Assembly (NCBI RefSeq): GCF_004118855.1
Contig: NZ_PDKF01000014.1
Coordinates: forward strand, 62,001 to 126,000
Reading direction: 5' to 3'
Origin: Arcobacter sp. CECT 8983
GTDB lineage: Bacteria; Campylobacterota; Campylobacteria; Campylobacterales; Arcobacteraceae
Length of the DNA: 64,000 bases
In this document: positions 35,963 to 44,206 of the stretch, one piece after another
Position numbering within the stretch: position 1 is the stretch's first letter
Layout of the letters: every line of letters starts with the position of its first letter
The notes under the pieces: generated by a model
What the model saw: only the letters and a program-made list of their open reading frames with translations
What the model was told of the DNA's origin: nothing
Database searches by the model: none
Translations under genes and position numbers: made by a program

Positions 35963-36846
35963 TGAGAGAATTAAAGATTTTAGCAGTAGTAGTAGCATTT
36001 ACTCTTATTACTTACTGGGGTGTTGAGCCATTCGCTCACTCTCAAATGCATCCACATGTAGAACCAGCTGATTATGAATTTGCTGATGTTCAAGAAAATG
36101 TTAAAGATGTTAAAGCTTTAATTGGAAATGCTCAAAATGGAGCAGGATTAGTTCAAGCAAACTGTACTGCTTGTCACTCTATTGAAAAAGAAGGTTTTCC
36201 TCAATTAATGGATAATGCTAGCGCTGCAGCAGCTTATGGAGTTGTTCCACCAGATTTATCTACTGCTGGAAGAATCTATAATGCTGATTATTTAGCTGCA
36301 TTTATTAAAAATCCCGTAGAAGCTTCTAAAGTTGCTCATAAATTCCAAGATGGAAGAGTTCATCCAATGCCAGCTTATGGTTGGATGCAACCACAAGAGA
36401 TTGCAGATATGGTAGCATATTTAAAATCTATTGCTCCAAAAGAAATGACTAATAAAGAAGTATTTGTAGATGCTTGTCAAAGATGTCATGGTATTAAATA
36501 TGGAGATATGAAAGGTGGTTCTATGGCTGCTAAAACTCCAGATGAAAATATCAAAGCATATATGGGTAAATTACCTCCAGATTTATCACAATACATTAGA
36601 TCAAGAGGTGAGCATTACTTACATACATTTATCAATGATCCTCAAAAACACTTAGAAGGTACAGCTATGCCTAGAGTTGGATTAACTGAAGAATCTCAAG
36701 ATCAAGTTATTGCATATATGGAAGAAGTTGGTGATTCTAAAAAAGCTGAAAGAGAAGCTTTAGGACCTAAATTCTTAATCTATTTAGTTATTTTCGCAAT
36801 TTTCGCTTGGTTATGGAAAGCAAGTAAATGGAGAGAAGTTCACTAA
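35962..36846 (+). CDS. petC: Ubiquinol-cytochrome c reductase, di-heme cytochrome c1
   Basis: Electron-accepting subunit of the bc1 complex. It has an N-terminal membrane segment, two c-type heme sites (CTACHS near residue 69, CQRCHG near residue 172) and a C-terminal helix anchor (about 270-288). Two-heme c1 subunits replace the mono-heme c1 in Campylobacterota and relatives. Possible axial methionines are in HPMPAYGWM and TAMPRVG. It is joined to petB by a one-base overlap and followed by a small cytochrome gene. Confidence 0.95.
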   Translation: MRELKILAVVVAFTLITYWGVEPFAHSQMHPHVEPADYEFADVQENVKDVKALIGNAQNGAGLVQANCTACHSIEKEGFPQLMDNASAAAAYGVVPPDLSTAGRIYNADYLAAFIKNPVEASKVAHKFQDGRVHPMPAYGWMQPQEIADMVAYLKSIAPKEMTNKEVFVDACQRCHGIKYGDMKGGSMAAKTPDENIKAYMGKLPPDLSQYIRSRGEHYLHTFINDPQKHLEGTAMPRVGLTEESQDQVIAYMEEVGDSKKAEREALGPKFLIYLVIFAIFAWLWKASKWREVH

Positions 36847-36885
36847 GAACTTCTTTCTTTAATAAACTCATAGGAGAGGCTTATA

Positions 36886-37281
36886 ATGAAATTATTAAAA
36901 ATTTTAGCAGCAGTAGCACTTACAGTAAGTATTTCTTCTGCTCAAGATGTTATGCAAAAATCAATGAATATCATGGAAGAAGGTATGAGTGAGATTCAAA
37001 AAGGTTTTTTAAATAACTCTGTAGAATTAATTAAAAGTGGTACAGCAAAAGTTAGAAAAGGTAATGAATTATTTTCTGACAAAAAAGTAATTTCTCAATA
37101 TTTACCAGAAAATAAAAAACATATGGTAAACATTGCAGAGAATGCAGCACAAAGAATTAAACTTGATGCTAACGTTTTAGAATTAAATCTAGATAACAAA
37201 GCGTACATTGATGCAGCAAACGCATATTCTGATATGATGAATGCATGTGCTAGATGTCACTCTATTGTTAGATCTTGGTAA
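36886..37281 (+). CDS. Small periplasmic c-type cytochrome, cytochrome c'-like
   Basis: Protein of 131 residues with a signal peptide (about 1-19, ending SSAQ) and a single heme site CARCHS nine residues from the C-terminus. The predicted all-helical mature part with the heme motif at the very end is the layout of cytochrome c' and c-556 proteins. It lies 39 bases after petC with AGGAG before the ATG, so it is probably part of the bc1 operon and could accept electrons from it or bind small gases. That role is inference. Followed by a strong hairpin. Confidence 0.82.
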   Translation: MKLLKILAAVALTVSISSAQDVMQKSMNIMEEGMSEIQKGFLNNSVELIKSGTAKVRKGNELFSDKKVISQYLPENKKHMVNIAENAAQRIKLDANVLELNLDNKAYIDAANAYSDMMNACARCHSIVRSW

Positions 37282-37288
37282 TTTAAAA

Positions 37289-37320
37289 TAAAAAGATAAA
37301 CTTAAATGTTTATCTTTTTA
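37289..37320. terminator. Bidirectional terminator between the bc1 operon and rsmE
   Basis: TAAAAAGATAAAC and GTTTATCTTTTTA arms around TTAAAT; works on both strands for the convergent operons. Confidence 0.85.
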
Positions 37321-37327
37321 TTAAACT

Positions 37328-37999
37328 TTAAATAATAACTTTAGATACAGCGCTTATAGCAGCTGTTTCACTTCTTAGAATCAAATTTGAATTAAATCCA
37401 ACTATTTTATTAGAATCAAACTTTTCTCTTTCATTTTTTGAAAACCCACCTTCACATCCTAATAACAAGATTTCTATTTCATCTTTTTTAGTTTCAATAT
37501 TTTGTTGTGAAAAATCTAAAAGATAAACATTTTTATTTACAGATAAAAACTCATCTAAAGAGTTACAAGTTTCAAGTTTAATAATAGAACTTCTTCCACA
37601 TTGAGAAGAAGAGTTAAGTAAAATTTTTTCTAGTTTGTCAAGATTTAATTTAAAGTTTTTCTGTGAATATTCACAATATATAAATGTAATCTTTTCTAAA
37701 CCTAATTCATTTAAAGAAGCAATATTTTTTTCAACAATCTTTGGGTCAATAACACACCAAGCAAGGTGTAGCTTTTTATCATTTTCAATAATTTTTTCTT
37801 CAAAAGATACAAGTTGTAGCTTTGCATCTTTTCGATTAATCTCTACAACTTTATAAAGATATATATTTTTATCTTTTAAATTTCTAAAATATATTTCATC
37901 TTCAATCTTTTGCCGTCTTGCTTTAAATAAATATTTATAAGTTTCATTATCAACAGATAAAAACTCTTGTGAAGCCTCTTCGTGATAAGTAAACTGCAT
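37328..37999 (-). CDS. rsmE: 16S rRNA (uracil(1498)-N3)-methyltransferase
   Basis: SPOUT methyltransferase modifying U1498 near the ribosomal decoding site. The C-terminal knot is recognisable: LLGCEGGFSKNER near residue 180 followed by SNLILRSETAAISAV. The N-terminal PUA-like part is weakly conserved. Length 223 is typical for Campylobacterota. It starts one base before the stop of the upstream membrane-protein gene, so the two are coexpressed. Confidence 0.9.
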   Translation of the reverse strand: MQFTYHEEASQEFLSVDNETYKYLFKARRQKIEDEIYFRNLKDKNIYLYKVVEINRKDAKLQLVSFEEKIIENDKKLHLAWCVIDPKIVEKNIASLNELGLEKITFIYCEYSQKNFKLNLDKLEKILLNSSSQCGRSSIIKLETCNSLDEFLSVNKNVYLLDFSQQNIETKKDEIEILLLGCEGGFSKNEREKFDSNKIVGFNSNLILRSETAAISAVSKVII

Positions 38000-38404
38000 C
38001 TAAAATATCTTTGAAATAATATAAACTGCAACTAAAATTGCAATTTCAATTGTATATATTTTTTTTGCATATACCATAAACTCTTCTTGTAACTTAGTAT
38101 CAGTAGTTTTAATAACTCTCATCTTTTTATATCTTTTAATCTCAATTACTAATAAAAATATTGCTGCTGCAATCATGATAACAACAGTAAATGAAAAGTG
38201 TTGTGCATAAGCAGATACAATTGCACCTGTGTACATTACAATTGCATTTGTAAGATGATATAATGGGGTCATAAACTTCAATCTTTTTGCTAAGGGTAGA
38301 AACTCTTTTGCAGTTGATACTGAATATAAATTAAATAGCATTACTGCTAAAAAGAAATATACTGCAAATACGTGTGTGACTACTGCATCACTCATTAATT
38401 CCAT
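38000..38404 (-). CDS. Conserved small membrane protein, unknown function
   Basis: Protein of 134 residues with four predicted membrane helices (about 10-28, 50-66, 70-88, 115-132) and a basic cytoplasmic loop KRYKKMR. It shows no motif I can assign; the histidine-containing first helix (VVTHVFAVYFF) and HLTN recall small heme- or copper-related membrane proteins, but this is weak. It abuts rsmE with no gap. Function not known. Confidence 0.7.
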   Translation of the reverse strand: MELMSDAVVTHVFAVYFFLAVMLFNLYSVSTAKEFLPLAKRLKFMTPLYHLTNAIVMYTGAIVSAYAQHFSFTVVIMIAAAIFLLVIEIKRYKKMRVIKTTDTKLQEEFMVYAKKIYTIEIAILVAVYIISKIF

Positions 38405-38476
38405 GTTAAACTCACTTTTAAAAAATTTGGGTATTATAGCTTAATTGTCATAAGGTATTAGTAAAAAAGGATCTCC

Positions 38477-39703
38477 ATGGCATTAAGCGTAAATAATGCA
38501 TTAAAAATAATCTCAGAATTATCAGTAAATCCAAAGTTTGAAATCATTCCAATTGAAGAATCAATCAATAGAATTTGTGCTCAAGATATAAAAGCAAAAT
38601 TAGCACTTCCAAGATTTAACAACTCAGCAATGGATGGCTATGGCTTTAAACTTCAAGATATAGAAAAAGAGCTCAAAGTTATTGATTCAGTATTTGCAGG
38701 AGATAACAAAGATATTAACCTGCAAGAAGCAACATGTATTAAAATTATGACAGGAGCTGTTGTTCCAGATGATGTTAATGTAATTGCCCCTAAAGAAAAT
38801 TGCCAAATTTTAGAAAATGGAAATATTATAGTCAAAGATAAAAATCTAAAAGAGTATTCTCATATAAGATTTGTCGGGGAAGATGTTAATATTTCAGACA
38901 AAGTATTAAGTAAAGGTGATGAAATAAACTTTGCTAATGTAACTTTACTCAGTTCACAAGGTATTTCATACATCAATGTTTATAAAAGACCAAAGATTGT
39001 TGTTTTTTCAAGTGGCGAAGAGTTGAAACTTCATTATGAAAAAATAGAAGACCATCAAATATATAATTCAAATACCCCTACTCTTTTAACAAGATGTAAA
39101 GAATTCAATTGTGATGTAACATTTATTGGACAAGCAAGGGATTCAATCAAATCACTTGAAGAGTTAATAACAAACTCCCTTGATGCTGATTTAATTGTCA
39201 CTTCAGGAGGTGTTTCAGTTGGAGATGCTGATTTTACAAATGAAGCCTTTTTGAATTTAGGGTTTGAACAAATATTTAAAGGTATAGAAATAAAACCAGG
39301 TAAACCAACAATTTTTGGGAAGATAAAGAATACATATATTTTAAATTTACCAGGTAATCCTCTTGCTTCAGCTTTAATTTTTGAAGTTTTTGGAAAAGTT
39401 CTACTTCAGAAACTATTAGGTTCTAATTTAATACACCATAAAACTATAAATGCAAAATTAGGAACCAATTTAAAAAATAAAAAAGGAAGAATTACTATAA
39501 TTCCAGGTTTATTTGATGGAGAGTATTTCTTTCCCGAAGACAAAAGACTTCCAGGAATGGTATCAACTTTAAGTAAAAGTAACTGCATGATAGCCCTTAA
39601 TGAAGATGTTTCATTTTTACAAAAAGAAGCAGAAGTTAAACTTTTACCAATAAATTGGAAGTTTTTTAGAAAAGATTATAAGGATTTTTTAACATATGAG
39701 TAA
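38477..39703 (+). CDS. moeA: Molybdopterin molybdotransferase
   Basis: Inserts molybdate into adenylated molybdopterin to finish molybdenum cofactor. The domain I pattern PRFNNSAMDGYGFK near residue 47, the MoCF domain motif SGGVSVGDADF near residue 240 and the LPGNPLASALIFE segment near residue 295 are diagnostic. Length 408 is normal. The downstream queC start overlaps it by 8 bases; the link between molybdenum cofactor and queuosine genes is probably only transcriptional. GGAT lies shortly before the ATG. Confidence 0.95.
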   Translation: MALSVNNALKIISELSVNPKFEIIPIEESINRICAQDIKAKLALPRFNNSAMDGYGFKLQDIEKELKVIDSVFAGDNKDINLQEATCIKIMTGAVVPDDVNVIAPKENCQILENGNIIVKDKNLKEYSHIRFVGEDVNISDKVLSKGDEINFANVTLLSSQGISYINVYKRPKIVVFSSGEELKLHYEKIEDHQIYNSNTPTLLTRCKEFNCDVTFIGQARDSIKSLEELITNSLDADLIVTSGGVSVGDADFTNEAFLNLGFEQIFKGIEIKPGKPTIFGKIKNTYILNLPGNPLASALIFEVFGKVLLQKLLGSNLIHHKTINAKLGTNLKNKKGRITIIPGLFDGEYFFPEDKRLPGMVSTLSKSNCMIALNEDVSFLQKEAEVKLLPINWKFFRKDYKDFLTYE

Positions 39704-40373
39704 AACATCAAAAAAAGCAGTTTGTATTTTAAGTGGAGGAATGGACTCTACTTTAGCTTCATATATAGCAAAAAAAGATGGATATGAAATTATTGCTGTT
39801 CACTTTAACTATGGACAAAGAACCGAAAAAAGAGAGTTAAAAGCTTTTAGAGACATTTGTGAAGATTTACAAATTAAAGAAAAATATGAAATAGATATTC
39901 CTTTCTTCACACAAATAGGAGCCAGTGCTCTTACAGATAACACCATTGATATTCCTGTTAATGGAGTAGAAGAAGGTGTTCCTGTAACTTATGTACCATT
40001 TAGAAATGGGATTTTTCTTTCAATAGCAAGTGCTATTGCAGAAAAAGAAGAAGCTAGTGCTTTATATATTGGAGTTGTTGAAGAAGATAGTTCAGGTTAC
40101 CCAGATTGCACTGATGAATTTATTTCAAAGATGACGTCTGCAATTAATCAAGGAACAAAAGAATCAACAAAAATAGAGATAAAAACTCCTTTAGTTCACC
40201 TAATGAAAGATGAGATAGTAAAAAAATCTTTAGAGTTAGATGTTCCATTAAAACATACTTGGTCATGTTATCAAGAGGAAGTTGCTGCTTGTGGAGTATG
40301 TGATTCTTGTAGATTAAGATTAAATGGGTTTAAAAAAGCAAACGCTACAGATCCAATAAAATATAAGGAATAA
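39696..40373 (+). CDS. queC: 7-cyano-7-deazaguanine synthase
   Basis: ATP-dependent enzyme converting 7-carboxy-7-deazaguanine to preQ0 in queuosine synthesis. The PP-loop SGGMDST is at residues 13-19 and the zinc-binding cysteines are in CYQEEVAACGVCDSCRLR near residue 190. Length 225 is normal. First of three adjacent queuosine genes (queC, queD, queE); only queF/folE and later steps are missing from the window. Confidence 0.97.
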   Translation: MSKTSKKAVCILSGGMDSTLASYIAKKDGYEIIAVHFNYGQRTEKRELKAFRDICEDLQIKEKYEIDIPFFTQIGASALTDNTIDIPVNGVEEGVPVTYVPFRNGIFLSIASAIAEKEEASALYIGVVEEDSSGYPDCTDEFISKMTSAINQGTKESTKIEIKTPLVHLMKDEIVKKSLELDVPLKHTWSCYQEEVAACGVCDSCRLRLNGFKKANATDPIKYKE

Positions 40374-40376
40374 ATT

Positions 40377-40910
40377 TTGACTTGGAAAATTTCAAAATCA
40401 TTTGATTTTTGTTATGGACACAGAGTTTGGTCTCAAACTTTAGACAGTGAATATTCACTTGACCCTTGTTTGAAATGTAGGCACTTACATGGGCACCAAG
40501 GAAAAATTGTAATTTTTTTAGAAGCTCAAAAATTAAAAGATGGAATGGTAACAGATTTTAAACACTTAAATTGGTTTAAACAGTTTTTAGATGATGTATT
40601 AGACCATAAATTTATTCTTGATATAAATGATCCACTATACCCTACTTTACTTCCTCATGTAGAAAAAGAAGATTTGATTTATTTTGAAGAGGGTTATTAT
40701 ATTCCTGACATGAATAAAATTAAAAATGAACCAACACATATTAAAGAGATGTATGAAGGATATGTAATAGTTGATTTTGTACCTACAAGCGAAAATCTAT
40801 CTGCTTGGTTTTTAGAAATTGCAAGTAAAAAAATGAAAAATCTTGGAGTAAAAGTTTCAAGTGTAGAGTTTGCAGAAACTCCAAAAAGCAAAAGTCATGT
40901 CTTTGCTTGA
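40377..40910 (+). CDS. queD: 6-carboxy-5,6,7,8-tetrahydropterin synthase
   Basis: Forms 6-carboxytetrahydropterin from dihydroneopterin triphosphate in queuosine synthesis. Zinc histidines are in YGHRVW near residue 14 and HLHGHQG near residue 37; the catalytic cysteine is one of the CLKC pair just before them. At 177 residues it is longer than the usual ~120, with extra sequence between the strands (the FEEGYYIPD region). The start is TTG with AAGGAA upstream, three bases after queC. Ends overlapping queE. Confidence 0.92.
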   Translation: MTWKISKSFDFCYGHRVWSQTLDSEYSLDPCLKCRHLHGHQGKIVIFLEAQKLKDGMVTDFKHLNWFKQFLDDVLDHKFILDINDPLYPTLLPHVEKEDLIYFEEGYYIPDMNKIKNEPTHIKEMYEGYVIVDFVPTSENLSAWFLEIASKKMKNLGVKVSSVEFAETPKSKSHVFA

Positions 40911-41652
40911 AGTTAATGAAATTTTTGGTCCAACTATTCAAGGTGAAGGTAAATTAGTTGGAACACCTTCTATTTTTATAAGATTTGGCAAATGTAACTT
41001 TAAATGTAAAGGTTTTAATGTAGAGTATGAAACTCCAAGTGGTGTAAAAAAGTGTTCATGTGATTCATATTATGCAGTTGATATGGCATTTAAAGATCAA
41101 TGGCAAAAGATGAATGCACAAGATGTAATCAATGATGTTTTACAATTAGAACCTAACTATAAAATTGATATTGTTATTACTGGTGGAGAACCACTTTTAT
41201 ACTGGAAAAATGAAGAATTTCAAAAACTGTTAAAGTATTATGTGCAGAATAATTATAAAGTCACTATTGAAACTAATGGCTCACTAAATATAGATTTAAA
41301 TGAAACTTACCAGAAACAATTACTATTTTCAATGAGTGTAAAATTATCAAACTCATTAGAACCTTTAAAGAAAAGAATTAACATAAATACATTAACAAAA
41401 ATTATAAATGAAACTGATGGTTCATACTTAAAATTTGTTATAGATGAAGACTTTAAAGAACAGGCAAGTTATGAGATAAAAGAGCTTATTTCTCAACTTC
41501 CAAAGGTAGATGTGTACCTAATGCCTATGGGAGATACTGCAAAACAAATAAATAAAAATAGTGAGGCAGTTATTAACCTTGCAATTGAAAATGGATATAA
41601 ATATTGTGATAGGCTTCATATAAGAGTTTGGGACAATAAAAGAGGTGTTTAA
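40897..41652 (+). CDS. queE: 7-carboxy-7-deazaguanine synthase (radical SAM)
   Basis: Radical SAM enzyme forming the deazaguanine ring in queuosine synthesis. The ATG at 40897 is preferred over a TTG at 40870, because it gives the family N-terminus LEVNEIFGPTIQGEG. The glycine-rich SAM motif is VITGGEPLL near residue 98. The cluster cysteines are unusual: C33, C37, C53 and C55 (CX3C-X15-CXC) instead of CX3CX2C or CX14CX2C. Overlaps queD by 14 bases and ends the cluster. Confidence 0.9.
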   Translation: MSLLEVNEIFGPTIQGEGKLVGTPSIFIRFGKCNFKCKGFNVEYETPSGVKKCSCDSYYAVDMAFKDQWQKMNAQDVINDVLQLEPNYKIDIVITGGEPLLYWKNEEFQKLLKYYVQNNYKVTIETNGSLNIDLNETYQKQLLFSMSVKLSNSLEPLKKRININTLTKIINETDGSYLKFVIDEDFKEQASYEIKELISQLPKVDVYLMPMGDTAKQINKNSEAVINLAIENGYKYCDRLHIRVWDNKRGV

Positions 41653-41663
41653 AATATTTTAGC

Positions 41664-41669
41664 TATAAT
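41664..41669 (+). promoter_or_regulatory. Putative -10 box for fabG
   Basis: TATAAT beyond the queE stop; a start near 41676 would give a leader of about 62 bases carrying the hairpin system described next. Confidence 0.5.
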
Positions 41670-41675
41670 CGTGCT

Positions 41676-41737
41676 TCAATATTAAAGAACAACTCGTTGT
41701 TCCCTTTTAATTGGGGAACAATTAAAAGGACATATTT
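41676..41737 (+). promoter_or_regulatory. Candidate RNA switch before fabG
   Basis: Three overlapping helices. H1 is GAACAA/TTGTTC with a CTCG loop (41687-41702). H2 is TTGTTCCC (41697-41704) with GGGAACAA (41714-41721). H3 is CCTTTTAATT (41703-41712) with AATTAAAAGG (41720-41729), which covers the AAAAGGA ribosome-binding site. H2 excludes both others, so the leader can adopt a blocked (H1+H3) or open (H2) form. Equivalent H2/H3 pairs occur before ispH and metE. Structure is seen; switching is inferred. Confidence 0.65.
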
Positions 41738-42481
41738 ATGAATTTTACAGGTTCTAATGTATTAGTAACAGGTGCTAGTAGAGGAATTGGAGCAGAAATA
41801 GCAAAAACTCTTGCTAGTTTTGGTTTAAAAGTTTGGGTTAACTATAGAAGTGGAGCCGAAGCTGCTGAAAAAATTAAAGAAGAGATTGAAGCTGCTGGTG
41901 GAAAAGCTGCAATAGTTAAAGCGGATGTAACAAGTGAAGAAGAGTTTACAGCTGCAATTAAAACAATTGTAGATGCAGATGGAGAACTTTCTTACTTAGT
42001 TAATAATGCTGGTATCACAAAAGATAAACTAGCATTAAGAATGTCAGTTGAAGATTTCAATGATGTTATTGCTGCAAATTTAACATCTGCATTTATTGGA
42101 TGTAAAGGTGCTTTAAAAGCAATGGGTAAAAAGAAGTTTGGTTCTATTGTAAATATCTCTTCAATTGTTGGAGAAATGGGTAATCCAGGACAAACAAACT
42201 ACTCTGCTTCTAAAGGTGGCTTAAATGCAATGACTAAATCTTTTGCAAAAGAAGCTGCATCAAGAGGTATTAGATACAATGCAGTAACTCCAGGCTTTAT
42301 TCAAACTGATATGACTGATGAATTAAAAGATGAAGTTAAAGCAGAATATGAAAGAAATATTCCGTTAAGTAGATTTGGTCAACCAAAAGAAATAGCAGAT
42401 GCAGTAGCATTTTTATTAAGTGATCATTCATCGTATATTACGGGTGAAATACTAAAAGTAAATGGTGGATTATACGTTTAA
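41738..42481 (+). CDS. fabG: 3-oxoacyl-[acyl-carrier-protein] reductase
   Basis: NADPH-dependent reduction of 3-oxoacyl-ACP in fatty-acid elongation. The short-chain dehydrogenase signature GASRGIGAEIA near residue 12, NNAGITKD near residue 88 and the catalytic YSASKGG near residue 152 are complete. Length 247 is typical. It starts the fab cluster fabG-acpP-fabF-accA, although hairpins and promoters between the genes allow separate control. Ribosome-binding site is within a leader hairpin (see leader entry). Confidence 0.97.
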   Translation: MNFTGSNVLVTGASRGIGAEIAKTLASFGLKVWVNYRSGAEAAEKIKEEIEAAGGKAAIVKADVTSEEEFTAAIKTIVDADGELSYLVNNAGITKDKLALRMSVEDFNDVIAANLTSAFIGCKGALKAMGKKKFGSIVNISSIVGEMGNPGQTNYSASKGGLNAMTKSFAKEAASRGIRYNAVTPGFIQTDMTDELKDEVKAEYERNIPLSRFGQPKEIADAVAFLLSDHSSYITGEILKVNGGLYV

Positions 42482-42503
42482 AAAAGATTTATTAAATCTT
42501 TTT
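42481..42503 (+). terminator. Hairpin between fabG and acpP
   Basis: AAAAAGATTT and AAATCTTTTT arms around ATT immediately after the fabG stop, followed by the acpP promoter. Confidence 0.65.
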
Positions 42504-42507
42504 ATGG

Positions 42508-42513
42508 TATAAT
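42508..42513 (+). promoter_or_regulatory. Putative -10 box for acpP
   Basis: TATAAT five bases after the fabG terminator stem and 30 bases before the acpP ATG. This would give strong independent expression, as usual for acpP. Confidence 0.6.
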
Positions 42514-42543
42514 TTGGCGATAATTTTAAAAAAGGAAAAGAAT

Positions 42544-42774
42544 ATGGCATTATTTGATGATGTAAAAGAAGTAGTAGTTGAGCAACTTGATTGTGATCCT
42601 GCAGAAGTTAAGGAAGAGTCTAAATTTATTGAAGATTTAGGTGCTGACTCATTAGACGTTGTTGAATTAGTTATGGCGTTAGAAGAGAAATTCGATATCG
42701 AGATTCCAGACGAAGATGCAGAGGGTATCTTAACTGTTGCTGATGCTATCAAATACATCGAAGATAACGCGTAA
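42544..42774 (+). CDS. acpP: Acyl carrier protein
   Basis: Carries growing fatty acids on 4'-phosphopantetheine. The attachment serine is in [16 protein letters not shown] near residue 36. The true start is the ATG at 42544 (76 residues) with AAAGGAAAAG just upstream; an open TTG ten codons earlier is discarded. The strongly acidic composition and helix II sequence are those of the family. It lies between its own promoter and a strong terminator, so it can be transcribed alone. Confidence 0.98.
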   Translation: MALFDDVKEVVVEQLDCDPAEVKEESKFIEDLGADSLDVVELVMALEEKFDIEIPDEDAEGILTVADAIKYIEDNA

Positions 42775-42798
42775 TTAATACGCTATTCTTATAACTTA

Positions 42799-42826
42799 AG
42801 CCAGTATTCTATACTGGCTTTTTTTT
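42799..42826 (+). terminator. Terminator after acpP
   Basis: AGCCAGTAT and ATACTGGCT arms around TCT, followed by eight T. Confidence 0.92.
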
Positions 42827-42910
42827 AACATTTTTTATTTAAATTGTTGAATTTTTAATAAATATTTTAAGAATTGAATTATTTAAATACTTATTTTTGG
42901 AGCATATTTA

Positions 42911-44164
42911 ATGAAAAGAGTTGTTATAACAGGTTTAGGAACAATTAACTCAGTAGGTCACAATGTAGAGGATTCTTTTAAAGCCGTAGTTGACGGTAAA
43001 TGTGGAATCAATGAAATCACACTTTTTGATGCTAGTGAATATTCTGTTCAATTTGCAGGAGAGGTTAAAGATTTTGACCCAACAACTGTAATGGATAAAA
43101 AAGAAGTTAAAAAAGCTGATAGATTTATTCAATTAGGAATAAAAGCGGCTTATGAAGCAATGGATGACGCAGGATATATAAATGCTGAGAAAAAAACAGT
43201 TGATGAGTCTATTTCTGAAAGATTTGGAGTTATTTCAGCTTCAGGAATTGGTGGATTATCAACAATTGAGAAAAACTCAGTAACTTGTGCTAATAGAGGA
43301 CCAAAAAGAATTTCACCATTCTTTATTCCTTCATCGTTAGTAAATATGTTAGGTGGATTTATTTCTATTGAACATGGATTAAAAGGTCCTTCATTATCTC
43401 ACGTGACAGCTTGTGCAGCTTCAACACACGCTTTAGCAGATGCAGTTAAAACTATTGCAACAAATGGTGCTGATAGAGTACTTGTTGTTGGTGCAGAAAG
43501 TGCTATTTGTGGTGCTGGAATTGGTGGATTTGCTGCAATGAAAGCCTTATCTACAAGAAACGATGATCCACAAAGTGCTTCAAGACCATTTGATAAAGAT
43601 AGAGATGGTTTTGTAATGGGTGAAGGTGCTGGTGCACTTGTACTTGAAACATTAGAATCAGCACAACAAAGAGGTGCTAAAATTTATTGTGAAGTAATTG
43701 GATTTGGTGAATCTGCTGATGCTAATCATATTACAGCACCAGTTATGGATGGTCCACTAAGATCTATGAAAGCTGCTTTAGCAATGGCAAAATCACATAC
43801 TGGTGAAGATATTAAAATTGACTATATTAACGCACACGGTACATCTACACCTGTTGGAGATGTAAATGAGTCAAAAGCTATTGTTGAATTATTTGATGGG
43901 CTTGAAAATTGTCCTCCTGTAACTTCTACAAAAGGTCAAGTTGGACACTGTTTAGGTGCAGCTGGTGCAATTGAAGCAATTTTTACAATTAAAGCATTAA
44001 ATGAAGGAATTATTCCTCCAACAATTAATATGCAAAACCAAGATGAAGAGTGTAAATTAGACTATGTTCCAAACACTGCAAGAAAAGCTGAGTTAAAGAC
44101 TGTAATGAGTAATAACTTTGGTTTTGGTGGAACTAACGGTTCTGTAATATTCAGAAAAATATAA
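42911..44164 (+). CDS. fabF: 3-oxoacyl-[acyl-carrier-protein] synthase II
   Basis: Condensing enzyme for fatty-acid chain elongation. The Cys-His-His triad is visible as TACAASTHALADAV near residue 170, NAHGTSTPVGD near residue 308 and GHCLGAAGAIEA near residue 345; NNFGFGGTNGSV closes the active site. Length 417 is normal. ATG with TGGAG upstream. accA follows after 42 bases, linking chain initiation substrates and elongation. Confidence 0.97.
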   Translation: MKRVVITGLGTINSVGHNVEDSFKAVVDGKCGINEITLFDASEYSVQFAGEVKDFDPTTVMDKKEVKKADRFIQLGIKAAYEAMDDAGYINAEKKTVDESISERFGVISASGIGGLSTIEKNSVTCANRGPKRISPFFIPSSLVNMLGGFISIEHGLKGPSLSHVTACAASTHALADAVKTIATNGADRVLVVGAESAICGAGIGGFAAMKALSTRNDDPQSASRPFDKDRDGFVMGEGAGALVLETLESAQQRGAKIYCEVIGFGESADANHITAPVMDGPLRSMKAALAMAKSHTGEDIKIDYINAHGTSTPVGDVNESKAIVELFDGLENCPPVTSTKGQVGHCLGAAGAIEAIFTIKALNEGIIPPTINMQNQDEECKLDYVPNTARKAELKTVMSNNFGFGGTNGSVIFRKI

Positions 44165-44206
44165 AAGTAAATTAGAGTTTAAACACTTTTTCAAAAAGGA
44201 AATTAT

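Noticed and set aside
40870-40896. Upstream TTG start for queE
   Set aside because: It would put nine unrelated residues before the family N-terminus and enlarge the queD overlap.
41687-41729. CsrA-type control because GGA occurs in the hairpin loop and in the ribosome-binding site
   Set aside because: GGA in a ribosome-binding site is trivial and the loop context does not match a clear CsrA consensus; kept only as an untested idea.
42514-42543. Upstream TTG start for acpP
   Set aside because: It lies immediately after the -10 box and would precede the ribosome-binding site AAAGGA.
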